Assembly (NCBI GenBank): GCA_001804815.1
Contig: MHBI01000012.1
Span: 16,118-80,117, forward strand
Reading direction: 5' to 3'
DNA from: Lentisphaerae bacterium GWF2_50_93
GTDB taxonomy: Bacteria; Verrucomicrobiota; Lentisphaeria; Victivallales; GWF2-50-93
DNA: 64,000 nucleotides
Part shown: in pieces, positions 43,368-51,695 of the stretch
How the letters are laid out: every line of letters starts with the position of its first letter
Position numbering within the stretch: position 1 is the stretch's first letter
The notes under the pieces: generated by a model
Database searches by the model: none
What the model was told of the DNA's origin: nothing
Seen by the model: only the letters and a program-made list of their open reading frames with translations
Position numbers and translations under genes: made by a program

Positions 43368-45284
43368 TCACTTTTTGTCACCTGCTACAATGTTTGCCGC
43401 AAGCATCTCCTGATAATTTCTATTTGGCTTACGATGTCTGACTTTAAGTGCATATTCATGAGGCTTAGGATTGATGCCATATGAATATATCTTTAGGTGG
43501 GGGGATGTATAAATGCGGTTCTTTTTGTATTTCCTGTCAATTTCACTAATTGATATTTCTCCCTTCCCGATATCGGAAGCAATGCTCTTATAGATATACC
43601 TTATGGAAGAAATGTCTTGATTGGACATGTCTATATGCATTCCGAAATCTGGAATCATCCTTGAATTTCTCTCTGGAATTCTTTCAACAGAGAAAGAAGA
43701 CTTGTCCTTGAATGTCACCTTAATTGAGTAAGGATGAATCTCTATTTTTTCAAGGGAAGCAAGAACCACATCACGATAAATATTGGCATCCACCCTGTTA
43801 TGCATAATATCGCCCAATATCTTTACTATCTCATCACTTTCATACGGGACTTTAGATTTTTGAATCTTCTCTTTCAGGATTCCAATCTCTTCCTCACTCT
43901 TTTTGATATCCACCATAAAACCTTTGCTGACCTCCTCGAAAGCCTCAGGTGTATATTTCCCATCTTTTAGTAGCATACCGAGCTTAACAAGATTTTCGTT
44001 AATTCTGCTTCTCTCGTTTTCTTTCTCAAGCAACTTAGCCTCTGCCTCATCAACCTTGTCTTCTCCGGACAATGCCTCAATCAACGCCTTTGCACACAAT
44101 GGCAATGCAAATTCAACAAGTCCCTTGTGTGCCAAAAGTTTTGGACTGGACGGCAAAGGATTTGCTGAACGTTCAAGAATCCGAGCCATTCTGCAAGCTT
44201 TGTTGTCCGTAGACTTCAGATGTATATGGTCATAGCAGACATAGTAATATGCCGCCTTGCCTTCAAAAGACTTCGCCTTGCTAACCTTCATGCGCCTTCC
44301 GCAAGTGCCGCAATATACAAGACCAGATAAAGGATGGATGACATCGCTATCCTTGATTCTCGTCTTACCAGCATTTCTGTTGGTTCTTAAACGGTGGAGA
44401 GCACTATGAAATTCCTTTGCACTTATGATTTCTTTACCCTTGAAAGGTATGCATTCAATAAGTTTGCCCTCAATATTTCTTCTTAAACCCGCATAGGCTT
44501 CTCGTTTCAAAACTTTCAGGATGGCATTATGATGCCAAGTATGCCCCTTCTTTGTTCCAATCTGTTTTGAGTTAAGATGCTTTGCTATCTGATTGATGGA
44601 CTTTTTCTCCCGGGCATACATCTTGAAGATAAGCTTCACGTTTTTTGCTTCTTCCTCAACCTGCTCGACTGTTTGATGGCCTGTTGACCTATATCCATAG
44701 CAGCAGACTCCTGAAGTCAGAAATCCAGTATTCCTCTTTACATTGAGCGATTCTTTTGATTTCTGCCTTGTCTTGATTATTATATCGTCCTCAACCTGCT
44801 GGCTAATGGTTGATACAAGTCTGTCGGAGAATTTCCCATAGTCAATTATACCGTTCTTGACGGTTAGCACCTGGATGCTGGATTTCTTCAGTCTCTGAAT
44901 CAGGTATTGCCCGAGAAAGCTGTTCTGGTAAGGACGCATAAGGCGAGTTTCATCATAAACAATTATAAATTCGATATCTGAACAGGCAAGACATGCACCG
45001 AGTTCAGGGCGATATTTCTTTCTCTGGAATTTTATAACCTCAGAGAAATATGAGTTGAATGAATCATCTGAATTGCTGAGAAGCCGAGCATCCTCAAGGT
45101 CTGGATAGGTTCTTCCGCTTAAATCCTGGTCAACAAATGGGGGATGGATGACAGACAGTCCATGTTTCTCAGCGAGAGCTCTGCACTCTTTAACCTGCGA
45201 TGTGATGGACACGCTTCTTTTGCCCGACTCATCCTTATCGTCAGAGCTGGTTCTGGCATAAATCACAGCCTTCTTCATTGTCAT
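43368..45284 (-). CDS. Large serine recombinase (site-specific integrase of the island)
   Basis: 638 residues. The resolvase domain begins KKAVIYARTSSDD, with the catalytic serine (Ser13 from the first ATG) two residues after the arginine. EFIIVYDETRLMRP follows as in the family. The recombinase domain holds TWHHNAILKVLKREAYAG, then the zinc ribbon VYCGTCGRRMKVS with YYVCYDH, then a long coiled coil. These enzymes recombine attP and attB through a two-base central overlap. The gene starts about 105 bases from attR, as expected for the island's own integrase. Start at 45284 or, with better spacing to AGGAGA, 45278. Confidence 0.95.
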   Translation of the reverse strand: MTMKKAVIYARTSSDDKDESGKRSVSITSQVKECRALAEKHGLSVIHPPFVDQDLSGRTYPDLEDARLLSNSDDSFNSYFSEVIKFQRKKYRPELGACLACSDIEFIIVYDETRLMRPYQNSFLGQYLIQRLKKSSIQVLTVKNGIIDYGKFSDRLVSTISQQVEDDIIIKTRQKSKESLNVKRNTGFLTSGVCCYGYRSTGHQTVEQVEEEAKNVKLIFKMYAREKKSINQIAKHLNSKQIGTKKGHTWHHNAILKVLKREAYAGLRRNIEGKLIECIPFKGKEIISAKEFHSALHRLRTNRNAGKTRIKDSDVIHPLSGLVYCGTCGRRMKVSKAKSFEGKAAYYYVCYDHIHLKSTDNKACRMARILERSANPLPSSPKLLAHKGLVEFALPLCAKALIEALSGEDKVDEAEAKLLEKENERSRINENLVKLGMLLKDGKYTPEAFEEVSKGFMVDIKKSEEEIGILKEKIQKSKVPYESDEIVKILGDIMHNRVDANIYRDVVLASLEKIEIHPYSIKVTFKDKSSFSVERIPERNSRMIPDFGMHIDMSNQDISSIRYIYKSIASDIGKGEISISEIDRKYKKNRIYTSPHLKIYSYGINPKPHEYALKVRHRKPNRNYQEMLAANIVAGDKK

Positions 45285-45373
45285 TCTCTCCTATCCGATG
45301 TAAAGTAAACTTGCATATCAATTGTCACAGGAGCAATATATCAGTCAGAATGAAAAAGCGCAAGCATACACTT

Positions 45374-45393
45374 AAACATAGCAAGCCTCCGGG
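45374..45393 (+). other. attR junction
   Basis: Island sequence AAACATAGCAAGCCT meets host CCGGGAACCGG. CCGGG at 45389-45393 is shared with attL. AAACATAGCA (45374-45383) is the inverted copy of the 26405-26414 word. The base before the shared segment differs (T here, G at attL), which limits the exchanged overlap to CCGGG. Confidence 0.8.
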
Positions 45394-46252
45394 AACCGGA
45401 AAATCGATGCTCGCGAAGAGAGTTTCGGGAATTCTTCCGCCGATGCACATCGACGAAGCCCTGGACGTCAGCAAGATCCACAGCATCATGGGGCTTCTTC
45501 CGACCGACAGTCCCATACTGACACAGAGACCTTTCCGAGCGCCCCACCATACGATAAGCGATGCCGGACTTTTCGGAGGGCAGAGCATGCCTACGCCGGG
45601 AGAGCTCAGCCTGGCGCACAATGGAGTTTTATTTCTCGACGAGCTTCCGGAATTCAAAAGGAACGTGCTTGAAGTGATGCGGCAGCCTCTTGAGAATGGT
45701 TCGGTCACAGTGTCACGCGCCTCCGGGACATTCGTGTTCCCGGCGAGGATAATGCTTATTGCCGCGATGAACCCCTGCCCGTGCGGGCATTATGGGAATG
45801 TGCAGAGGGTGTGCCGGTGCACGCCGCCGCAGATCCAGCGGTACAGGAGCAAGATATCGGGACCGCTTCTGGACAGGATCGACATCCATGTCGAACTTCT
45901 ACCCCTGAACGACGATGAGATGCTGAAGGTTCCGGCGGGCGAGCTTTCCTGCGAGATCCGCAAAAGGGTGACAACTGCTCGCAAAACCCAGGAGAAACGC
46001 TACGAAAAGGCCGGGATCTTCTGCAATTCCCAGATGGAACAGCAGCAGCTGCAGGAATACTGTGAACTGGACAGGGAGAGCCAGTCCTACCTCAGGCATT
46101 CGATAAAGGAGCTGCAGCTGAGCGCCAGGGCATACGACAAGATTTTGCGGGTTGCACGGACAATTGCTGATCTTGACGCTTCCGAAATCGTAAAACAGGA
46201 CTATATTTTCGAAGCGGTGCAATATCGCACCCTCGACAAACGGCTCTGGTAA
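45389..46252 (+). pseudogene. comM: comM/yifB, 3' half
   Basis: Encodes PGTGKSMLAKRVSGILPPM onward: LTQRPFRAPHHTISDAGLFG, NGVLFLDELPEFKRNVLEVM (Walker B), FPARIMLIAAMNPCPCGHYG and the C-terminal domain RKRVTTARKTQEKRYEKAG. About 287 codons of the AAA+ core. The frame stays open into the island, with possible ATGs at 45278 and 45350, so a truncated protein with an almost normal P-loop (KPPGTGKS) could be made from an island start. Confidence 0.93.
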
Positions 46253-46305
46253 AAAATCCGGAGACGGATTTTCAAAATGAGAAAAGATACAACAGGAGAA
46301 TTGTC

Positions 46306-47277
46306 ATGACACATCTGTTTATGAAATTGACTGGATATTTTCAGAAAATATCAACAATAACCGCTGTCGCCTCCTTATGCGTTCTCGTGGCCGGCTGTTC
46401 AGGATTCCCACTTGGGAAGAAGGAAGATCCTTCAATAGTCGAAAAGGTCGATCCGGTCCTTTTCAACAAGGAGATCTTCGGCGAAGAGGTCAGCAAGCCC
46501 ATAACCAGCGGATATCTCATCTTCAAGGGCAGATACATCCCGCCGCCGTATGTGATCAAGCGCAGCGGGCTTTCGCTTTTCATCAACGACCTCATGGTGG
46601 TGGGTCCGATGAAGTGGAGGAATCCAAATGCGGAAAAGCCTAGGAATCCGCCTGAGCCGCTTAAGATAAGCATGTGGTGCGGTTCAGCCATAATAACCGA
46701 ATACATCAATGCCACGTTCACCTATTATGAGGCCTTGTACAAGGAGCCGAATCCTCCGCAGGACAAGACAATGCTCGCGGCCATCGCCGCCCATATCAAG
46801 AAACTTCCGAATGTCTGGGATGCCGAAGTCGACGAGGAACGGCAGCTCATCAGGATAACCCTGTGCAACTTCTCCAATTTCAACGTCAGTTCAAGCTCCG
46901 TATTCGGCGAGAATTCCATGGAAATATCCGAGGAGTCGCTGCGCGACATGTATCACAGGGGGTTTGAGAAGCATGTGTCATATTTCAAGGAGAATAAAAT
47001 CGTCTACCGCGGCATTACCATAAGCGAGATAGAATGGCGCGAGAACACGAAGACCTTCTACGACGCGGTGAAAATACTCAATTCCAGCTCCTGGAACTCC
47101 ACCAAGAAAAACAGGCTGGCTGAGATCGATTTCGGAAGCAGCAAGATCATAAGCGACATCGCCTCATGCTTCAAGCCCTCAAAGGAGCTCGAAAAGCGCC
47201 TGTACGAGGAATATATCAGGGGCCTCGATTCATTGAACAAGCAGGACACCATCACACCATACGACAAATTCAAGTAA
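46306..47277 (+). CDS. Lipoprotein of unknown function
   Basis: 323 residues with a lipoprotein signal (TAVASLCVLVAGC lipobox LVAGC). A short hydrophobic region is followed by mixed sequence (GYLIFKGRYIPPPYVIKRSG, DLMVVGPMKWRNP). No family recognised. AGGAG precedes the ATG by seven bases. It follows comM by 53 bases, so the island may affect its expression if it depended on the comM promoter. Confidence 0.75.
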   Translation: MTHLFMKLTGYFQKISTITAVASLCVLVAGCSGFPLGKKEDPSIVEKVDPVLFNKEIFGEEVSKPITSGYLIFKGRYIPPPYVIKRSGLSLFINDLMVVGPMKWRNPNAEKPRNPPEPLKISMWCGSAIITEYINATFTYYEALYKEPNPPQDKTMLAAIAAHIKKLPNVWDAEVDEERQLIRITLCNFSNFNVSSSSVFGENSMEISEESLRDMYHRGFEKHVSYFKENKIVYRGITISEIEWRENTKTFYDAVKILNSSSWNSTKKNRLAEIDFGSSKIISDIASCFKPSKELEKRLYEEYIRGLDSLNKQDTITPYDKFK

Positions 47278-47477
47278 ATCTGATGAATCTCGCTTGTATT
47301 TCGGCACTTACAAAGTATGGTATGCCAGGCAGAGAAGAGTAAAATCGACGGACTCAATGAATGCACAAACTCCGTGGTGCCGGCCCAGAAACGGGCCAGG
47401 GCATAACGGACATGCCGGAGCATAAATGCCTGACGCCTGCATCCCTCCAGCCCGCCTTAATCCAAGGAGCTGTCAAA

Positions 47478-48962
47478 ATGAATATCCTGCTTGTCTACCC
47501 TGAATTTCCAGACACTTTCTGGAGTTTCAAGCATGCGCTGAAATTCGTACATAAGAAATCCGCATTCCCTCCCCTCGGTCTTCTGACCGTTGCGGCCATG
47601 CTGCCGGAGGAATGGAATGTCCGGCTTGCCGACATGAACACAGGAAAGCTCAAAAGCAAAGATCTTGAATGGGCGGACCTTGCATTCATAAGTGGAATGA
47701 TCGTCCAGAAGGAATCTGCGGTCGAGGCGGTCAGGATCTGCAAAAGCGCGGGACTCAAGATTGTCGCCGGCGGCCCCCTTTTCATAAGTGAACACGAGCT
47801 GTTCCCCGAAGTCGATCATTTTGTCCTGAACGAGGCTGAGATCACGCTGCCGCTCTTCCTGGATGATTTGAGCAATGGAACCCCGCAGAGGATGTATGCT
47901 TCCACGGAATTCCCGGATATCACATGCACGCCGGTTCCGCGCTGGGAGCTTGCAAACATGAAGAAATATGTGACCATGAACGTACAGTACTCCCGCGGAT
48001 GTCCGTTCAACTGCGAGTTCTGCAATGTAACCGCCCTTTTCGGGCACCGGTGCAGGACCAAGTCGACAGTACAGATACTCGCCGAGCTTGACCGGATATA
48101 CGATCAGGGCTGGCGCGCGGGGATTTTCTTCGTCGACGACAATTTCATAGGCAACAAGATGAAGCTCAAGACTGATCTTCTTCCCGCCCTCATCGAATGG
48201 CAGAAAGACAAGAAGGGAATTTCATTCCTCACGGAAGTCTCGATCAACCTCGCGGACGACGATGAACTCATGAAGATGATGGTTGACGCCGGATTCGACA
48301 TGGTCTTCATAGGCATAGAGACGCCTGACGACAGCGGCCTCGCGGAATGCAGCAAGAAACAGAACAGGAACCGGGACATGCTCGCAGACATCAAGAAAAT
48401 GCAGCGGGCCGGGTTCCAGGTGCAGGGAGGCTTCATTGTAGGTTTCGACAGCGACACGGCCAGCATTTTCCAGCGCCAGATAGATTTCATCCAGAAAAGC
48501 GGAATAACCACTGCGATGGTCGGGATGCTTCAGGCAATGCCAGGGACAAGGCTGTATGAAAGAATGAAGAAGGAAGGGCGCCTAGTCGGATTGACGACCG
48601 GGGACAATGTCGACGGGACGACGAATATCATTCCCAGCAAGATGAACCCGAAGACGCTGCACGACGGCTACAGGAAGATTCTCAACGAGATATATTCGCA
48701 CAAGGGATATTACCAGAGGGTCAAGACCTTCCTAAAGGAATACAAGCAGTCGCCCAAGATCAAATCAAGGCTGAGTTTTTCGCATTTCATGGCATTCCTG
48801 AAATCAATCTATCATCTCGGTATCATTAGCAACGGGCGCTACTACTACTGGAAGCTTGTGCTATGGACGCAGTTCAGGAAGCCAAAGCTGTTCCCTCTTG
48901 CCATAACTCTTGCGATCTACGGATATCATTTCCGCAAGGTGTCAAAGCAGAATGTGGCATGA
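47478..48962 (+). CDS. B12-binding radical SAM protein
   Basis: 494 residues. An N-terminal cobalamin-binding-type domain (NILLVYPEFPDTFW, KIVAGGPLF) is followed by the radical SAM core with the cluster motif SRGCPFNCEFCNV and a GIFFVDDNFIGN strand. The C-terminal 130 residues match the extra domain of the DUF4070 kind (YRKILNEIYSHKGYYQRVKT). Such enzymes methylate or rearrange unreactive carbons in lipids or cofactors; the substrate is unknown. The ATG at 47478 has AAGGAG nine bases before it; the upstream 39 codons are rejected. Confidence 0.88.
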   Translation: MNILLVYPEFPDTFWSFKHALKFVHKKSAFPPLGLLTVAAMLPEEWNVRLADMNTGKLKSKDLEWADLAFISGMIVQKESAVEAVRICKSAGLKIVAGGPLFISEHELFPEVDHFVLNEAEITLPLFLDDLSNGTPQRMYASTEFPDITCTPVPRWELANMKKYVTMNVQYSRGCPFNCEFCNVTALFGHRCRTKSTVQILAELDRIYDQGWRAGIFFVDDNFIGNKMKLKTDLLPALIEWQKDKKGISFLTEVSINLADDDELMKMMVDAGFDMVFIGIETPDDSGLAECSKKQNRNRDMLADIKKMQRAGFQVQGGFIVGFDSDTASIFQRQIDFIQKSGITTAMVGMLQAMPGTRLYERMKKEGRLVGLTTGDNVDGTTNIIPSKMNPKTLHDGYRKILNEIYSHKGYYQRVKTFLKEYKQSPKIKSRLSFSHFMAFLKSIYHLGIISNGRYYYWKLVLWTQFRKPKLFPLAITLAIYGYHFRKVSKQNVA

Positions 48963-48984
48963 TTCAGGATTTAAGTCATCCCAG

Positions 48985-49165
48985 AGGATGACGGATGGAT
49001 GGATTGCTGGATTAATGGATTGTTGCAAATCAAAGAGTTATACAAAAATTAGAACATGAGAGAAATCCAAAATGCCTGTCTTATAATTTTACTCAAAATC
49101 CAGAATCTATAATTTTTCTTGAACTCAAACCAATAATCCAGTAATCCAAAAATCCATTAATCCAT
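48985..49165. repeat. Inverted repeat of GGATT/AATCC words
   Basis: GGATGGATGGATTGCTGGAT near 48996 and TTAATGGATT are answered on the other side by AATCCAGTAATCC and AATCCATTAATCCATGG near 49130-49165. It may form a long imperfect hairpin between two convergent genes and act as a two-way terminator; a guess. Confidence 0.5.
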
Positions 49166-49179
49166 GGGACGGCAGTAAT

Positions 49180-49806
49180 TCAGGATGCGAAGGAGCGCTG
49201 GAGCCCTATGACTTTCCCCTGTATCTGGACATCGTCGGGGCCGTAGACCTGGGTCTTGTACTTCGGATTCGCAGGCTTCAGCGTGATCTTCCCCTTTTTA
49301 GGGTAATAGCTCTTCACGGTCGTCTCATCTCCGGCAAGCGCGACTACAATGTCTCCCGTGCGGGCCGTAGTGCAGTGCCTGACAATGACACAGTCACCGT
49401 CGAGGATTCCAAGGTCCTTCATGCTGTCGCCGTTTATCCGCAGGGCATATATCTTGCTTGTGTCCTCTCCCTTGAGCATCGAGGAATCGCAGTAGACTTC
49501 GCCTTCCTTCATCTCGGCCGAGTTGAGGGGAAGACCGGCGCTGATCCTGCCCAGGAGCGGGATTGCAAGGACAAACGAGGTGTGCCTGGTATGCTTCCTC
49601 TTGCCGAAGAGCGTGATGCTTCTCGCCTTTGAAGAGCGTGATATGAAACCCTTCTTCTGGAGGGAGCTCAGATGCGCGAAGACGGTCGAGGTCTTGATCC
49701 TGAAGTAGTCGGCGATCTCATAGACCGTCGGCGACATACTCTCGGAATTGGAAAACTTCTCAATGAAATCGAGCATCCCTCTCTGCTTGTCTGTAAGACC
49801 TCTCAT
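49180..49806 (-). CDS. lexA: LexA repressor
   Basis: 208 residues. The winged helix TDKQRGMLDFIEKFSNSESM, SPTVYEIADYF binds operators. The self-cleavage site is Ala90-Gly91 in RISAGLPL, with Ser128 (GDSMKDLG) and Lys165 (DETTVKSYY) as the dyad. It represses SOS genes until RecA stimulates autocleavage. The recognition helix differs from E. coli LexA, and I could not identify its operator in the window. TATAAT-like words lie upstream near 49850-49870. Confidence 0.92.
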   Translation of the reverse strand: MRGLTDKQRGMLDFIEKFSNSESMSPTVYEIADYFRIKTSTVFAHLSSLQKKGFISRSSKARSITLFGKRKHTRHTSFVLAIPLLGRISAGLPLNSAEMKEGEVYCDSSMLKGEDTSKIYALRINGDSMKDLGILDGDCVIVRHCTTARTGDIVVALAGDETTVKSYYPKKGKITLKPANPKYKTQVYGPDDVQIQGKVIGLQRSFAS

Positions 49807-50118
49807 TATAGGACTCCTTTTTTAATATTGCCCGGCACCGGATGATAAGCCTATCTTATTATAGACTATTATATGTTAGCATCGCATGGAAAATAGTCAA
49901 GAAGGCATATTGTTTTTAAGTTTTTTTCCCGATATTTTCCATTCGCCCTTGCAATCATCCGGATAATTTTGTATTATATGGATGAGGGGCGCACGGGTCA
50001 ACCTCTGAACAAATAAGTTACGGAGCTGCAAAGCTTCAATTTTACAAGTAGCGGAGTCATTCCCTGCCCCCTCGTTCCTCTTCCAATGCCCAAACACCTT
50101 ATAAGACTAAGGAATTTA
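49807..50118. other. Gene-free stretch between lexA and the next gene
   Basis: Divergent promoter region of lexA and the following gene. AT-rich with words like CTATCTTATTATAGACTATT near 49850. No repeat or RNA gene recognised. A LexA operator is expected here but no clear palindrome was found. Confidence 0.5.
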
Positions 50119-51429
50119 ATGTCTTATCCCGAAACCAGCGGGTTTTTAAGCAAACTGAGCCCCTTAAAGAAGAAACTTGTGGTCTTAACATGTCTTTCAC
50201 TGGCTCTTTCCGTGTCCTACCTAGGCTATCTTTTATTCCTCGATTCAGTACTTGAAAGCAAACTTGGGAAGATAAGGAAGGCTGGATATCCGACCAATAC
50301 GGAAGAACTTGATAAGTTTTATACGAAAATCCCAGACAACGAGAATGCCGCCATCATTTATGGGGAAGCGTTCGCGAACTATCAGGACAACCCACCGGGC
50401 ATAGATAAGAATCTGCTTGTCATTTGCGGGTTCGCCCAGATGCCTTCTGACACGGAACCGCTCGATCAGGAGAAAAAGGACACTTCCGTACGTTATCTCG
50501 CAAAAAACGCAAAGGCATTGGAACTGCTTCACAAGGCCGCAAAATTTCAAAAGACCAGATTCAATTTTGATTTTTATAATTGGACAAATGTCAAACTTTT
50601 TTCAAGCTTGAGGCAAGGCGCACGCCTTTTAGAAATGGAGGGTTTTATCGCGTTGGAAAACTCAGATTCCGAGAAATTCCTGGAATCTGTCAAGGACTCC
50701 GTGGCTCTGAGCTGTTCATTAGATGAAATGCCTATTATAATTTCAGTTCTGGTGCAATATTCAGCTCAATCCTTATCCTTAGAGGAAATCCAGAGGGCTC
50801 TGATAAGAAACACTTTCACAGATGAACAGCTTCACGCGATGTATGACGCCTTCGGCAGATACGAGGAATCTAGGACTTTGCGGAGGGCTTTCATTGGAGA
50901 AAGATCTTTTGCAATAAAATGGGAACAACTCTTTTATTCTCGTATTTTCGGTCTGGATAGGACAAACTGCATCGGCTATCTGGATATCCTCAGCGAGAGC
51001 GTTGACATATGCGGTCTTCCTCCAGAGGAAATGCTAAGGAGATCAAAGGAATTAAAAAAGAAAATAAAAGATCTTCCTTTTTACATGTATGAATGTAAGA
51101 ATACTTCTTCAGGATTGATGAATGTCTTCGACAAGAAATGCCTGGCATTGGCGAATGTCGCATGCAACAGGGCTGGGCTAGCGGTGGAAAGGTACAGGCT
51201 CAAATATGGGAAGCTGCCGGAAAAGCTTTTCGATCTCAAGGCTGAATTCATTGAAAACGTGCCTCTTGATCCATTTGACGGGAAGGAACTCCGGTACAAG
51301 AAGCTTCCGAAAGGCTATATGATCTACAGTATTGGTTCGGACTGTGTTGACAATGGAGGTACGCCTGAAAGTTTAAAGAGATACGGCTACCAGTCAGGCA
51401 CAGACACGACTATCATGATCGGGAAATAG
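50119..51429 (+). CDS. Membrane-anchored protein of unknown function
   Basis: 436 residues. One membrane helix near residues 20-42 (LVVLTCLSLALSVSYLGYLL), then a long helical soluble region. The C-terminal block RAGLAVERYRLKYGKLPEKL and NVPLDPFDGKELRYKKLPKG is a motif I associate with a family common in planctomycetes and related PVC bacteria. Start at 50119 has AAGGA five bases upstream; an ATG at 50086 has none. Function unknown. Confidence 0.75.
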   Translation: MSYPETSGFLSKLSPLKKKLVVLTCLSLALSVSYLGYLLFLDSVLESKLGKIRKAGYPTNTEELDKFYTKIPDNENAAIIYGEAFANYQDNPPGIDKNLLVICGFAQMPSDTEPLDQEKKDTSVRYLAKNAKALELLHKAAKFQKTRFNFDFYNWTNVKLFSSLRQGARLLEMEGFIALENSDSEKFLESVKDSVALSCSLDEMPIIISVLVQYSAQSLSLEEIQRALIRNTFTDEQLHAMYDAFGRYEESRTLRRAFIGERSFAIKWEQLFYSRIFGLDRTNCIGYLDILSESVDICGLPPEEMLRRSKELKKKIKDLPFYMYECKNTSSGLMNVFDKKCLALANVACNRAGLAVERYRLKYGKLPEKLFDLKAEFIENVPLDPFDGKELRYKKLPKGYMIYSIGSDCVDNGGTPESLKRYGYQSGTDTTIMIGK

Positions 51430-51695
51430 CCAGTCACAAATTCACAGCATAATATCAGGCACATGACTCAAGCCAAAGCGGAACAAGAGCTGCCACAGTC
51501 CTAAGTTTTCCCAGCGATAGAACTCAACGCTGGAGCAATCCATCCGAGCCTGCGGCTCTTCAACTGGCAATGCATATCCGAATTGCAGACATTTTCCATG
51601 TAGAGCGTACCTTTTTCTTTTCTTAACCCCTTGTCAAACATACGAATGCATTATATTTTCATTGTCTATAAATATAACCTGAGGATATACCTCCA

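Larger units (their letters stand above)
26386..45388. mobile_element. Integrated island of about 19.0 kb in comM, serine-recombinase type
   Basis: The left end follows CCGGG at 26381-26385 and the right end precedes CCGGG at 45389-45393. Removing one interval joins 25700-26385 to 45394-46252, giving 1545 bases, a single open 514-codon comM with Walker A GPPGTGKS restored. Inside, the sequence is visibly more AT-rich than the flanks. A large serine recombinase sits about 100 bases from the right end. Cargo: nuclease, restriction-modification, an unknown two-gene module, RuvB, RadC-like, tyrosine recombinase, primase and zinc-ribbon membrane proteins. No conjugation genes were recognised. Confidence 0.9.

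Noticed and set aside
26386..45388. An integrative conjugative element.
   Set aside because: No relaxase, coupling ATPase or VirB4-like gene could be recognised.
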